Translations under genes and position numbers: made by a program
Notes under the pieces: generated by a model
Databases searched by the model: none
Told to the model about the DNA's origin: nothing
Seen by the model: only the letters and a program-made list of their open reading frames with translations
In this document: piece after piece, positions 8,483 to 19,047 of the stretch
Layout: the number at the start of each line of letters is the position of its first letter
How positions within the stretch are numbered: position 1 is the stretch's first letter
Assembly: GCF_003065405.1 (NCBI RefSeq)
Contig: NZ_CP026947.1
Span: 558,001-622,000 of the forward strand
Length of the DNA: 64,000 nt
DNA from: Corynebacterium yudongzhengii
GTDB lineage: Bacteria > Actinomycetota > Actinomycetes > Mycobacteriales > Mycobacteriaceae
Direction of reading: 5' to 3'

Positions 8483-8892
8483 GCGCTGCAATTGTTGAAT
8501 TCGTTGAGGAGCTGGTCGAGTGCGGACACGGCTGGGAAAACATCGACGGCTCTGCCCATCGCGGTGGCTAAAGAAAAAGGATCATCCTTCGGTGCGGAAA
8601 ACTCTCGATATTGGGGCCGCTGAGGCCGACAGAGTAGATAGGGAAGTCACAGGTGCTGATTCGGGATAGGTAGTGCGTGTCCACGTAGTTGGTAGTAGGG
8701 TTCCGGCTACCTCCTGGTAGCGCCCTCAAGCTCCGACGCATCTCTGATGCGCAGGTCTCGTGGTTTTGGTACGCCCTATTCCACGGTGTGCTGCTCCGCG
8801 GAGTCTCTCTCCGGAATGCGCCGGAGTGTTTTCGCGCTTTGGTGATCAGCCCGAAAAAGAATTGCTAGAGCGCCGCCTTGGTCTACTGGCGT
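8479..8892 (-). pseudogene. Decayed minus-strand gene of unknown family
   Basis: Reading right to left, coding-like segments change frame. One frame gives GGALAILFRADHQSAKTL, an internal TAG, then GVPKPRDLRIRDASELEGAT. Another gives TTNYVDTHYLSRISTCDF and PIYSVGLSGPNIESF. The last gives DDPFSLATAMGRAVDVF and LDQLLNEFNNCSA before a stop at 8479-8481. At least one nonsense and two frameshift changes are needed. Its stop overlaps the stop of the membrane-protein remnant on the other strand. No family recognised. Confidence 0.45.
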
Positions 8893-8917
8893 AGGTGAAG
8901 AAGATGCGTCTACGTGA

Positions 8918-8933
8918 CTATGCCGCGGCATAG
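8918..8933. repeat. Perfect 16-bp palindrome CTATGCCGCGGCATAG
   Basis: It is identical on both strands and belongs to the family of TATGC(N4)GCATA palindromes found again near 23990, 24090, 24140, 24325 and 28020. It lies in the remnant region with no intact gene directly beside it. Confidence 0.75.
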
Positions 8934-8990
8934 TGGGGATGAGGGTTTTTACACACGTGCGTAATCGGGAATTGATGGATCCCGGGGAAT

Positions 8991-9207
8991 TCATAGGTGC
9001 ACGTGATGCACTGTCACCTGTGCCGTGCTCGGGGTTTGCTGAGGGTTGGGGAGTCTGCTGTGCCGCCGAGGCCCGGGACGTGGCGGCTGGGGCTGGATGG
9101 CTTTTACCAACTACCTGGAAACCGGCGCTACCGAATCTCCAAAGGAAAGCTTTGTTCGTGATGTCATTGAGGGCCTACGCAGTCTTAACCGCGAGGAAGC
9201 GGTTTAA
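8991..9207 (+). pseudogene. Gene remnant, C-terminal fragment
   Basis: Two consecutive coding-like segments are joined by a frame change near 9090: CSGFAEGWGVCCAAEARDV in one frame, then MAFTNYLETGATESPKESF and VRDVIEGLRSLNREEAV with stop at 9205-9207 in another. The second segment looks like a genuine amphipathic protein end. No family is recognised, and the stop overlaps the stop of the converging Ser/Pro-rich gene. Low confidence. Confidence 0.35.
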
Positions 9208-10094
9208 AAGCTCGAGGGGAATCCCGACGACACGTCCGCGGAGTTCGACGGCGGTGCTGGCTGGTCAGAGCTCGGCTCAACTGAGCTCGTCTCGCTCGAG
9301 CCCGCGTTATCCCGCTCGCGCTCGGTCGGCTCCTGGTTCTGCTCGGAGGGGGTGGAAGGCTCAGCCTCGCCCTGCGGGGTGCTTTCGGTGCCGCGCTGCG
9401 GGAGCGTCATCTGCTCCTGTTCAGACTCGGTCGGAGAGCTCGGCGTGGCCGAGCCTTCGTCAGGCTGGCTGGGCTTGTTCTGGATGCTGTCCTGCCCCGG
9501 AGGCGTGGGCAGCGGCAGCGGGATGTCGGTAGGCAGAACCGGAATCGTGGGCCAGGGCTGGTTATCCTCATCCTCAGGCGGGGTGGAGGAGCCGGAGTCC
9601 GGGCGCTGCGGGCTGGTCTCGGCATCCTCCGACGGGGCCGTCGGCTGGGAAGGAGAGGGTGCAGGCTGCGGCTCCGGCGAGCCCTGGGGAGAGGACTCCG
9701 CGAAAGGGGCCTCCTGCTGGGCGCGTACAGTCGGCTCGCTCTGCCGGACCAGACTGGAGCGCTCGCCGACGTTCTGTGGGCGGTGCACCGCCGTCGGTCC
9801 CACTTCCGATGGTGCGGCCTCGATCGCGTTGGGTGCCAAAAAGGGGTCGTCCTTCTGCGGGGCCGCGAAGTTGGCCCCCTCATCTGGGGTGTGCTCGGGG
9901 GTGCTGGTGCTCTCGGAAGTCGAGGGAGTCGAGGTGGTGCTCACACTCGAGGCCGGCGACTCGGCGGAGACGTCCTGTACCCCGCTGGAGTTGGTCGAAG
10001 GCGTGCCGGACCGCCACACCAGCCCAGCGACCACGGCGGTGGCCACTAGGCCGATGATCACGAAGATCATCACCTTGCGGGATTCGGATTTCAC
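9204..10094 (-). CDS. Membrane-anchored Pro/Ser/Thr/Glu-rich extracellular protein
   Basis: Protein of 296 aa. After a short basic N-terminus (VKSESRK) there is one transmembrane helix, VMIFVIIGLVATAVVAGLVW. About 260 low-complexity residues rich in Ser, Pro, Thr and Glu follow (for example SSVSTTSTPSTSES), predicted outside the cell. No catalytic domain is visible. GTG at 10094 is chosen over the longer frame because it directly precedes the basic-plus-helix start and has GAGG 7 nt upstream. It may be a wall-spanning stalk; function unknown. Confidence 0.65.
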   Translation of the reverse strand: MKSESRKVMIFVIIGLVATAVVAGLVWRSGTPSTNSSGVQDVSAESPASSVSTTSTPSTSESTSTPEHTPDEGANFAAPQKDDPFLAPNAIEAAPSEVGPTAVHRPQNVGERSSLVRQSEPTVRAQQEAPFAESSPQGSPEPQPAPSPSQPTAPSEDAETSPQRPDSGSSTPPEDEDNQPWPTIPVLPTDIPLPLPTPPGQDSIQNKPSQPDEGSATPSSPTESEQEQMTLPQRGTESTPQGEAEPSTPSEQNQEPTERERDNAGSSETSSVEPSSDQPAPPSNSADVSSGFPSSF

Positions 10095-10289
10095 AGGCAG
10101 CCTCGCAGCCTCGAGAAGGGGATGGGAAAGCGACGATATTACAACTCGATAACAACATAACAGAAAAAGGCGAGATTGCACGCGCGAATTGCTATCCCGC
10201 GCCACAGTGGTGTCTGATCGGCAGAATAAGAGGCATCGGGTTATGTTGTCGCCGACCCCAGATCACTTCAGCGAGGAGGACCACAACTT

Positions 10290-10646
10290 ATGAGCACCTG
10301 GGACGCGAAGATTCTCACGGACGACGTCAACGAGGAGTTCCTCGACGACCTCGTCGACTTGGACGATGAGGAGATCGTCACCGCCATCCGCGACGCCTGC
10401 CTGCTCGTGCGCAACCAGCCGGGGGTCTCGGAGGAAGATGAGAAGAACTCCCTGGCCGCCGCCACCATCGCCGCTATCTGGGCCGGTGCCCCCTTTTCCG
10501 CTGGTGAAGTGGCGGAGAACTACCCGTTCATCCGCGATCTCGTCGGCGAGGGCGACGAGGAACTGCACGAGGCCGCCGCGGAGCTGCTCGAGGAGGTCGG
10601 CGGCGATGACCCGGACGTCGATCAGTTCATCGAGGCCCTCAGTTGA
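10290..10646 (+). CDS. Small acidic DUF4259-like protein
   Basis: Protein of 118 aa, strongly acidic and mainly helical. It starts MSTWDAKILTDDVNEEFLDD, resembling the MGTWGxGPFDND start of DUF4259 proteins, and continues with IVTAIRDACLLVRN and AAATIAAIWAGAPF. GAGGAGG precedes the ATG by about 10 nt. It sits 81 bp upstream of sahH in the same direction. Function unknown. Confidence 0.6.
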   Translation: MSTWDAKILTDDVNEEFLDDLVDLDDEEIVTAIRDACLLVRNQPGVSEEDEKNSLAAATIAAIWAGAPFSAGEVAENYPFIRDLVGEGDEELHEAAAELLEEVGGDDPDVDQFIEALS

Positions 10647-10727
10647 GCCGCGCGGCGTCCACGGGGCTACAGTGGGGAACTCGTAACCCCAACGACGACT
10701 GTTTTCTGTAAGGAGTAGCCCGGAACT

Positions 10728-12166
<1,439 letters not shown>

Positions 12167-12167
<1 letters not shown>

Positions 12168-12766
12168 TGATCATCGCGGTCGAAGGCATCGACGGTGCCG
12201 GCAAAAACACCCTGGTCTCCGCGGTGCGCCAGGCCACAGGGGCGGAGGTTTTATCGTTCCCGCGTTACGACGACTCTCTGCCCGCCCAGCTCGCCGCCGA
12301 TGCCCTGCGCGGGCGCATGGGCGACCTCATGGACTCCGCGTATGCGATGGCGACGCTGTTTGCGTTGGATCGGGCCGGTGTCGTCGATAAGCTCAACTCT
12401 TTTCGCAGCGACGGGGTGATCCTCCTCGATCGCTACGTCGCCTCGAACGCCGCGTACACGTGGGCACGCACGGGCGATGAGGCCGTCGTCGATTTCCTCG
12501 GCGAGCTGGAGTTCGAGCGCATCGGGCTGCCCGTGCCGGATCTCCAGGTGCTTTTAGCCACCGACCCGCAGGAGGCGGGGCGGCGGGCGCAGCGGCGGGC
12601 GGTCGTCGATAAGCGGCGCGAAAAAGACGCCTACGAGCAAGATTCCAGCCTGCAAGAGCGCACCTATGATGCATATTGCGCGCTCGCGCAGCGGCAGTGG
12701 TACTCGCCGTGGGAGGTCACCTCGGATGCTGAGCGGATCCTCGCTAGAATCGACGCGTTACGCTAA
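12167..12766 (+). CDS. tmk: Thymidylate kinase
   Basis: dTMP kinase of 199 aa. P-loop GIDGAGKNTLVSAV, the substrate/DR motif DRYVASNAAYTW, and a basic lid RRAQRRAVVDKRREKDAY are visible. The P-loop has Asn where most Tmks have Ser/Thr after GK, as in some actinobacterial versions. It shares one base with sahH and precedes mtrA by 32 bp, so sahH-tmk-mtrA-mtrB-lpqB may be one transcription unit. Confidence 0.93.
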
Positions 12767-12798
12767 GTGGTGTTCGGAAGAAAAGGGTAGAAGAAGTC

Positions 12799-13482
12799 AT
12801 GGCTGCAACCATCCTGGTCGTCGATGACGACCCCGCAATCTCGGAGATGCTCACGATTGTCCTGGAATCGGAGGGCTTCGAGCCCATTCCCGTCACCGAC
12901 GGCAACGACGCGGTGCCGGCGTTTCGGGAACACGAGCCGGATCTCATCCTGCTCGACCTCATGCTGCCCGGCATGAACGGTGTGGACATCTGCAAGGCGA
13001 TCCGCACGGAATCGGCGGTGCCGATCGTCATGCTCACCGCCAAGACCGACACCGTCGATGTGGTGCTCGGCCTGGAGTCGGGGGCGGATGACTACATCAC
13101 CAAGCCCTTCAAGCCAAAGGAGCTCATCGCCCGGATTCGGGCGCGGCTGCGTCGCAACGAAGACGCCGAGGACTCCGAGATCCTCGAGGTCGGCGACTTG
13201 GTAATCGACGTCCCGCAGCACACCGTCACCCGCGCCGGCGAGGAGATCTCGCTGACCCCGCTCGAATTCGACCTGCTGCTGCAGCTGGCCCGCAAGCCCG
13301 GCCAGGTGCATACCCGCGAGGAGCTGCTCGAAAACGTCTGGGGCTACCGGCACGCCTCGGATACCCGTCTCGTCAACGTCCACGTCCAGCGCCTGCGCGC
13401 CAAGATCGAACACGACCCCGAGGACCCGCAGATCGTGCTGACGGTCCGCGGCGTCGGTTATAAGACGGGCAAGCTCGACTAG
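12799..13482 (+). CDS. mtrA: Two-component response regulator MtrA
   Basis: OmpR/PhoB-type regulator of 227 aa. The receiver domain has acidic pocket DDD (9-11), phospho-acceptor Asp53 in LLDLMLPG, and the conserved Lys in YITKPFKPKEL. The C-terminal winged helix includes LTPLEFDLLLQLARKPGQ, NVWGYRHASDTRLVNVHVQR and TVRGVGYK. MtrA controls wall hydrolases and osmoprotection genes in mycolata. AAAAGG lies about 10 nt before the ATG. It is followed at once by mtrB. Confidence 0.95.
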   Translation: MAATILVVDDDPAISEMLTIVLESEGFEPIPVTDGNDAVPAFREHEPDLILLDLMLPGMNGVDICKAIRTESAVPIVMLTAKTDTVDVVLGLESGADDYITKPFKPKELIARIRARLRRNEDAEDSEILEVGDLVIDVPQHTVTRAGEEISLTPLEFDLLLQLARKPGQVHTREELLENVWGYRHASDTRLVNVHVQRLRAKIEHDPEDPQIVLTVRGVGYKTGKLD

Positions 13483-13558
13483 GTGGACCGTCATCTTAAA
13501 GCAACGGCTAAATCATGCGAAGGAGTCGGTCTCTGAGGCCTGGCGCACTTCGCTGCAG

Positions 13559-15061
13559 GTGCGGGTCATCGGCACCATTTTCATGGTGTCGGCGATCGTC
13601 ATGCTCCTGTTGGGCTTCGCCCTGGCGAGCATCTTCTCCCAGCGGCTCGTCGACAACAAGGTCGACCTCGGCAACACCGAGATCGACCGGGCGCGCGTCG
13701 TCGTCGAGCAGCAGATCGAGGCCACCGGCTCCTCGGCGTCGCTGCAGTCGCGGCTGAACTCCGCCCGGGCGGCGCTGACGAACATGCCGAACCAGGAATC
13801 GGCCGGCACCTCGACGTATGAGCCCGTTCTGCTCGTGCCGCAGCCCGACGGCTCGACGATCACCGCCCCGGAGAACTACCGCATCCCGGAGGCGCTGCGC
13901 CGCTTCGTCGAGGAAGGCCAGATCTCCTATCAGTTCGCCGAGACCGAGCGGGCCGACGGCTCCTCCTTCAACGCGCTGATCATCGGCACCCCCACCGAGG
14001 CCGACATCCCGGGCATGCAGCTCTACCTCGTGATGAGCATGGAATCCGAGGAAGCCACCCTGGCGCTGATGCGCGGCCTGCTCGCGCTGGCCGCGGGCGT
14101 GGTGGTCGTGCTGCTCGTCGCGGTGGTGTGGCTGGCCACGCAGCAGGTCACCGCCCCGGTGCGCTCGGCCTCGCGCATCGCCCAACGGCTCGCGGCCGGT
14201 CACCTGCGCGAGCGCATGGCCGTCGACGGCGAAGACGAGATGGCCCGCCTCGCGCTGAGCTTCAACGACATGGCGGACAAGCTCTCGCACCAGATCCACC
14301 AGCTCGAGGAATACGGCAACCTGCAACGCCAGTTCACCTCGGATGTCTCGCACGAGCTGCGCACCCCGCTGACCACCGTGCGCATGGCCGCCGACATGAT
14401 CGCCGCGGACGCCGATGACTTCGAACCGCACACCCAGCGCGCCACCCAGCTCATGCTCCGCGAGCTCGACCGCTTCGAGGACCTGCTCGCCGATCTCCTG
14501 GAGATCTCGCGCCACGACGCCGGCATGGCCGACCTCTCCGAGGCCCGCATCGACATGCGCCAAGTCCTCGACTCTGCCTGGCAGCAGACCAAGCGTATCG
14601 CCGAAGAACTCGACGTTGACGTCACCTTCCACACCGGCGAGGAGCCGATCTACTTCACCGGCGATTCCCGCCGCATCGAGCGCGTGTTGCGCAACCTCAT
14701 CGCCAACGCTTTGGACCACTCGGAGTCGAACCCGGTCGACGTCACCGTCGCCGCCACCGACTCCAACATCGCCGTCACCGTCACCGACCACGGCATCGGG
14801 CTCAAACCCGGCCAGGAAGAGCTCGTGTTCAACCGCTTCTGGCGCGCCGACTCCTCCCGCAAGCGCCACTCCGGAGGCACCGGCTTGGGCCTGGCGATCG
14901 CGCAGGAAGACGCCGCGCTGCACGGCGGGTTTGTCGACGCCGCCGGCACCGAGGGCGTCGGCTCCGTCTTCCGGCTGGTCGTGCCCCGGGAGCCGGGAAT
15001 ACCGATCGATACCCCCGCGTTGGAGCTGGTAGCACCCGTAGCAGAAGAGGAGGCCGAGTGA
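13559..15061 (+). CDS. mtrB: Two-component sensor histidine kinase MtrB
   Basis: Membrane histidine kinase of at least 500 aa, partner of MtrA. Order: TM1 (IGTIFMVSAIVMLLLGFAL), extracellular sensor of about 140 aa, TM2 (ALAAGVVVVLLVAVVWLA), HAMP, H-box VSHELRTPLTTV, N-box NLIANALDHSE, and G-boxes DHGIGLKPG and GGTGLGLAI. The first usable in-frame start is GTG 13559. The conserved residues AWRTSLQ just before it are encoded upstream in the same frame with no canonical start codon, so the true N-terminus is unresolved (see findings). The 3' end overlaps lpqB by four bases (GTGA). Confidence 0.92.
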   Translation: MRVIGTIFMVSAIVMLLLGFALASIFSQRLVDNKVDLGNTEIDRARVVVEQQIEATGSSASLQSRLNSARAALTNMPNQESAGTSTYEPVLLVPQPDGSTITAPENYRIPEALRRFVEEGQISYQFAETERADGSSFNALIIGTPTEADIPGMQLYLVMSMESEEATLALMRGLLALAAGVVVVLLVAVVWLATQQVTAPVRSASRIAQRLAAGHLRERMAVDGEDEMARLALSFNDMADKLSHQIHQLEEYGNLQRQFTSDVSHELRTPLTTVRMAADMIAADADDFEPHTQRATQLMLRELDRFEDLLADLLEISRHDAGMADLSEARIDMRQVLDSAWQQTKRIAEELDVDVTFHTGEEPIYFTGDSRRIERVLRNLIANALDHSESNPVDVTVAATDSNIAVTVTDHGIGLKPGQEELVFNRFWRADSSRKRHSGGTGLGLAIAQEDAALHGGFVDAAGTEGVGSVFRLVVPREPGIPIDTPALELVAPVAEEEAE

Positions 15062-16758
15062 TCTTCCCCCGCCGCCTGCTCACGGCCACCGCCGTGTGCG
15101 CCACCACGGTCGTGGTCGCCGGTTGCGCCACCTTGCCTAAGAACCACTCGCCGCAAGCCTTGCGCGAATATGACGCGGTCGCCGAGGTACCCACCGACGT
15201 CGGCCCCGAGCCCGACCAGGAGCCGGACCTCTTGTTGCGCGACTTCTTCACCGCCTCGGCGCACCCGACCGGCGATCACGCTGCGGCGCGCAACTACTTC
15301 ACGGATTCCGCCGGTCAGGAGTGGTCGCCGGAGGGTGGGCCGTTGATCGTCGATAGGCTCAACGTCTCCGCCGAGCCCGGCGGCACCGACGACGAACGCG
15401 CCTACACCGTGCGCGGCCGGCTCATCGGCCGGCTGGCCCCGGGCGGGGTCTACCAGACCGAAAACGCCCAGTACGAGGCCACGATCGTGCTCACGCGGGA
15501 AAACGGCCAGTGGCGTATCTCCTCGCTTCCCGATGAAATCGTCATCGAACGCACCGAACTACTCAACCACTACGAGCCGCACGACCTCTACTTCTTCGAC
15601 GACTCCTCCCGCGTGCTCGTACCTGATCGCCGCTGGGTCTACTCCTCGGAGCAGTCGCTCGACACCGTTCTCATCGCGATGCTCATGGATGGGCCCTCCG
15701 ACATCATCTCCCCGGCCGTCCAGCCGGCCGCGCCCCCGGAGGCCGAGTTCGTCGGCCGCCACGACGGCACCTATAACTTCGCCGGCTTCCAGGAGCTCGA
15801 CGCCCAGGAGCGCATGCGTTTCGCCGCCCAGCTGACCTGGACACTCACGTATGCCGACGTGCCCCACCCCTATGAGGTGCGTATCGACGGCGCCCCCATC
15901 GCCGACGGCTACGACGATCTCACCCCCGAAGACTTCGCCGACCTCAACCCGCAGGTCAGCTCCAAGCGCTCGGCGACGCTGTACGCGCTGAGCGACGGAC
16001 ACATCCGCGAAGTCAGCTCCTCGGAGGCCGAACCCGTCGAGGGCGACCTCGGCACGACGGATGACATCGCCTCCGCCGACATCAACGCCGACGGCGACGC
16101 GCTCGCCGTGCGCCGCGGCGGCGAAGAGCCAACGCTGGTGGCCGGCAATGTCGAGGGCGTGATGACCGAAGTCTTCAGCGCCGAGGAGATCACCCGCCCG
16201 AGCTTCTCCCGCGAAGGTGACGGCGCGTGGGTCGCCGTCGACGGCGAGGACATCGTGCGCATCGTGCGCTCGTCCGCCACCGGCGCGCTCGTCGACAACG
16301 ACGTCGACTCCGGAGAGCTCGACGACATCAACGGCACCATCTCCGAGCTGCAGATGTCCCCGACGGGCGTGCGCATTGCCGTGATCATCGGCGGGCGCCT
16401 CTACGTGGGCGTCGTCTCCAACGACGGCAGCGGACCCGAGCGCATCGTCAACGTCCGCGAGATCGGCGCGGAGATCGGCGGCTCCGCGCTCTCGGTGGAC
16501 TGGAATCCCGACGGCTCGCTGCTCGTGGGCACCGCCTCGCCCGAGACCCCGATCTGGCGCGTCGAACGCGACGGTTCCGCCGCCACCGCGCTGCCGGCCG
16601 GCAACCTCTCCGCGCCGGTAGTGGCAGTGGCCTCCAGCCCGACGACGCTCTATGCCACCGACGAACACGCCATCCGCCAACTGCCCGCCTCCGGCGGCTC
16701 CTGGCGCGACGTCCCCGGACTGCGCGGAGTGCGCTCAGCGGCTATCGTCGCAGATTAG
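15058..16758 (+). CDS. lpqB: Lipoprotein LpqB
   Basis: Lipoprotein of 566 aa that acts with MtrAB; in mycobacteria LpqB modulates MtrB. The signal peptide runs from a basic RRLLTATAVCATTVVVAGC start with lipobox VAGC (Cys22). A GerMN-like domain follows (about 200-310, ending GAPIADGYDDL), then a beta-propeller-like C-terminal half with repeated SPTGVRIAVIIGGRLY-type strands. The GTG start overlaps the mtrB stop, so translation is coupled. Confidence 0.93.
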   Translation: MIFPRRLLTATAVCATTVVVAGCATLPKNHSPQALREYDAVAEVPTDVGPEPDQEPDLLLRDFFTASAHPTGDHAAARNYFTDSAGQEWSPEGGPLIVDRLNVSAEPGGTDDERAYTVRGRLIGRLAPGGVYQTENAQYEATIVLTRENGQWRISSLPDEIVIERTELLNHYEPHDLYFFDDSSRVLVPDRRWVYSSEQSLDTVLIAMLMDGPSDIISPAVQPAAPPEAEFVGRHDGTYNFAGFQELDAQERMRFAAQLTWTLTYADVPHPYEVRIDGAPIADGYDDLTPEDFADLNPQVSSKRSATLYALSDGHIREVSSSEAEPVEGDLGTTDDIASADINADGDALAVRRGGEEPTLVAGNVEGVMTEVFSAEEITRPSFSREGDGAWVAVDGEDIVRIVRSSATGALVDNDVDSGELDDINGTISELQMSPTGVRIAVIIGGRLYVGVVSNDGSGPERIVNVREIGAEIGGSALSVDWNPDGSLLVGTASPETPIWRVERDGSAATALPAGNLSAPVVAVASSPTTLYATDEHAIRQLPASGGSWRDVPGLRGVRSAAIVAD

Positions 16759-16774
16759 AGACGTATCGGGGGTT

Positions 16775-17392
16775 ATGGTGGGGCTGGGGGAGCTGTTGTT
16801 GCCACGGGAGTGCGCGGGCTGCCGCGCGCCCGGTTGCGTGCTGTGCGAGCGCTGCCGAGAGCTCTTGGCAGCCCCGCCGATGCGGGTGACCACCCCAGTG
16901 TCGGCGCATGTGCCCGTCTTCGCGCTGGGGACGTATGCCGAAGCCCATCGCGGGGTGGTGCTGGCGGCGAAGAAGAACCGGAACCTGGCGGTGCGCCGCT
17001 ATGTCGGGGCGGTTCTCGACGCCGGGCTCGACGACCTCTGCGCCCGCGGCGAACTCGCCGAACCCTTCGTGATCGTCCCGGCGCCCACGAGCCTGCGCAA
17101 CGCCCGCCTGCGCGGCGGCGATACGGTCACCGCGTTTTGCCGCGCTACTCGACGGGTTGTCACCCCCATCCTGTACACAGCCCGCAAGAGCCTCGATCAA
17201 CACCAGCTATCTGCCAGCGGGCGCCGGCGCAACCTCGCCGGGCGCATCCACCTGCGCGGCGAGGTTCCTCAAGCGCCGATCGTGCTTATCGACGACGTCG
17301 TCACCACCGGCTCCACCTTCGCCGCCGCGGTGGAGCGTCTGCTTGCCGCCGGGGCGAACGTGCAGGCGGCGGTGGCTATTGCGGCGGCGTGA
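16775..17392 (+). CDS. ComF-family phosphoribosyltransferase-like protein
   Basis: Protein of about 205 aa. The N-terminus has a zinc-ribbon pattern with two Cys-x2-Cys pairs (ECAGCRAPG and VLCERCREL). The C-terminus has the PRPP loop VLIDDVVTTGSTFAAAV typical of type I phosphoribosyltransferases. ComF relatives take part in DNA uptake in naturally competent bacteria, but the actinobacterial role is undefined. ATG 16775 (or GTG 16778) is chosen because the frame further upstream lies inside lpqB. The 163 bp to hpf probably holds its promoter. Confidence 0.75.
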   Translation: MVGLGELLLPRECAGCRAPGCVLCERCRELLAAPPMRVTTPVSAHVPVFALGTYAEAHRGVVLAAKKNRNLAVRRYVGAVLDAGLDDLCARGELAEPFVIVPAPTSLRNARLRGGDTVTAFCRATRRVVTPILYTARKSLDQHQLSASGRRRNLAGRIHLRGEVPQAPIVLIDDVVTTGSTFAAAVERLLAAGANVQAAVAIAAA

Positions 17393-17555
17393 GGATGTGG
17401 GGTGGGGGCGGGGAGGCGGCCCGTCGCAAAGCAAATTTTCGGCAAAGAACACATGAAGGGGGGATCGACGTGATGGTTATGACCAGATGTATGTAGGAAT
17501 TACACCATCCGGAGGATCCGGATGACCCGTTCCATCACTGAAGGGGAGGAAGCAG

Positions 17556-18230
17556 ATGACCACTGCCGACACCAATGACCCGCTCAGCCCGGACACCCAG
17601 GTGACCATCACTGGTCGTAACGTCGAGGTGCCTGAGCACTTTGCCGAGAGGGTCAACACGAAGCTGGCCAAGATCGAGAAACTCGACCCCACCCTCACGT
17701 TCTTCCATGTGGAACTACAGCATGAGAATAACCCGGCCCGCGGCGACCGCACCGACCGTCTCCAGATCACGGCGACCGGTAAAGGCCACCTCGCTCGGGC
17801 GGAGGCCAAGGAGGACAGCTTCTACGCGGCCCTCGAGACCGCGCTGGCTAAGATGGAGCGTTCCCTGCGTAAGGTGAAGGCCCGCCGCAAGATCGCCCGC
17901 TCGGGCCACCGTGCCCCGAAGAGCACTGGTCAGCTCGCTGCCGAGCTGCAGCAGAAAGCCGTCCAGCAGCAGGATCAGGAGGCGGCCCAGCAGGGTAAGT
18001 ACGACGTCGACCCCTACGCCGACCAGGTCGAAGATATTCAGCCGGGCCAGGTCGTGCGCCGTAAGGAGCACGCCGCCACCCCGATGTCTGTCGATGACGC
18101 CTTGTCGGAGATGGAGCTCGTCGGCCACGACTTCTACCTCTTCATCGATGAGGAGACGCAGCGTCCGTCGGTCGTGTACCGTCGCCAGGCCTTTGACTAC
18201 GGCCTGATCAGCCTCACTGACCAGGAGTAG
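17556..18230 (+). CDS. hpf: Ribosome hibernation promoting factor, long form
   Basis: Protein of 224 aa. The N-terminal S30AE domain (TQVTITGRNVEVPEHFAERV to about residue 110) binds the 30S decoding centre. A variable basic/Gln-rich linker follows. The C-terminal dimerisation domain (about 165-224) ends in YRRQAFDYGLISLTDQE, as in long HPFs that make 100S dimers. RBS GGGGAGGAAG before ATG. Upstream, CATCCGG/CCGGATG (17506-17524) forms a small inverted repeat in the leader. A clear terminator follows. Confidence 0.95.
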   Translation: MTTADTNDPLSPDTQVTITGRNVEVPEHFAERVNTKLAKIEKLDPTLTFFHVELQHENNPARGDRTDRLQITATGKGHLARAEAKEDSFYAALETALAKMERSLRKVKARRKIARSGHRAPKSTGQLAAELQQKAVQQQDQEAAQQGKYDVDPYADQVEDIQPGQVVRRKEHAATPMSVDDALSEMELVGHDFYLFIDEETQRPSVVYRRQAFDYGLISLTDQE

Positions 18231-18242
18231 GTCTTTCGCGAT

Positions 18243-18280
18243 AAACCGCCTGTCCCGCGAGTGTCGGGGCGGGCGGTTTT
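18243..18280 (+). terminator. Rho-independent terminator after hpf
   Basis: AAACCGCC and GGCGGTTT form an 8-bp outer stem with inner CCCG/CGGG pairing, followed by TTTT. It marks the left border of the accessory island. Confidence 0.8.
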
Positions 18281-19047
18281 CTGTGTCTTCGGTTAGTCAT
18301 AACTCACGTGGGTTAGCACGGTGTCCCGCATGAGTGATGGTTCGTCTACGGGCTTTGGTCTACAAGATCAATTGCTGTTCGGGTGTTGAGGGTAAATGGG
18401 TCCGAGGCGGGGCGTAGCGGGGATTGTTTGCTTGGCGACGACTGTCCTGGCAGCTCCGGCCTTTTGGGGGTGACGGCTCTATGGCGGATGTCCGGTCCAG
18501 AGGCTTGGTTATGGGGCAAGTGTGTTGCCCTATGGCGGCAATCGGGCTGGGGATGATGTGTTTTCTCGACCGCCGATATTAAGCTACACATCACTTTTGA
18601 TACTATGAAGTGGTGTGCAACATATAAATTGAAAGATCTAAAAATCGACTCGGACGGATAACACCATGGCGACGACTAACGCCAAAGCTAAGATCCACGC
18701 CCTGAACCCACCTGACCCCATGGCGAGTAGGCGCCTACCAGCTGCCCGGCTCTCCTGCATGATCGGTGAGATGCGTTGTGTGTCGCCTCCCTGTCGTCGC
18801 TGAGGTTCACTAGGTGATTCGCTGTCCCGAAGCTATCGGTGGAGATTGGACTCGCGGGACCTGCGTCGGCATTGACTTGCGCTCCCTAAGTCCCCTAAGG
18901 GCTTCCTCAGCGGCAGCTGGGTATCGAGGTGCTGTTGCTGCCGAGCCTAGGGCTCGATCGATTTCACGTTTGCGCTAAATCTGGTCACTCAGTTAGTACC
19001 TCGCGCGGGGTGCGTCGCGGACGCGTGAACTCCGGCGGTCTGCGCAT
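18281..19047. other. Intergenic stretch with no convincing intact gene
   Basis: The first 300 bases hold nothing recognisable. An A/T-richer patch at 18585-18665 could hold a promoter and is followed by a 45-codon frame at 18666-18803 (MATTNAKAKIHALNPPDPM) that ends early. It could be the start of a lost gene. The rest probably belongs to the decayed amidohydrolase that follows. Confidence 0.5.

Noticed and set aside
9352..10152. 266-aa plus-strand frame opposite the Ser/Pro-rich gene
   Set aside because: It is the antisense of low-complexity Ser/Pro/Glu codons, giving Gly/Ser/Trp-rich nonsense; the minus-strand frame has a clean transmembrane anchor and RBS.
10647..10727. SAH riboswitch before sahH
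   Set aside because: The 81-bp leader shows no conserved pseudoknot-like elements and such riboswitches are not expected in Corynebacterium.
18666..18803. 45-codon frame MATTNAKAKIHALNPPDPM as a gene
   Set aside because: Short, no recognisable family and no good RBS; kept only as a possible remnant in the intergenic note.
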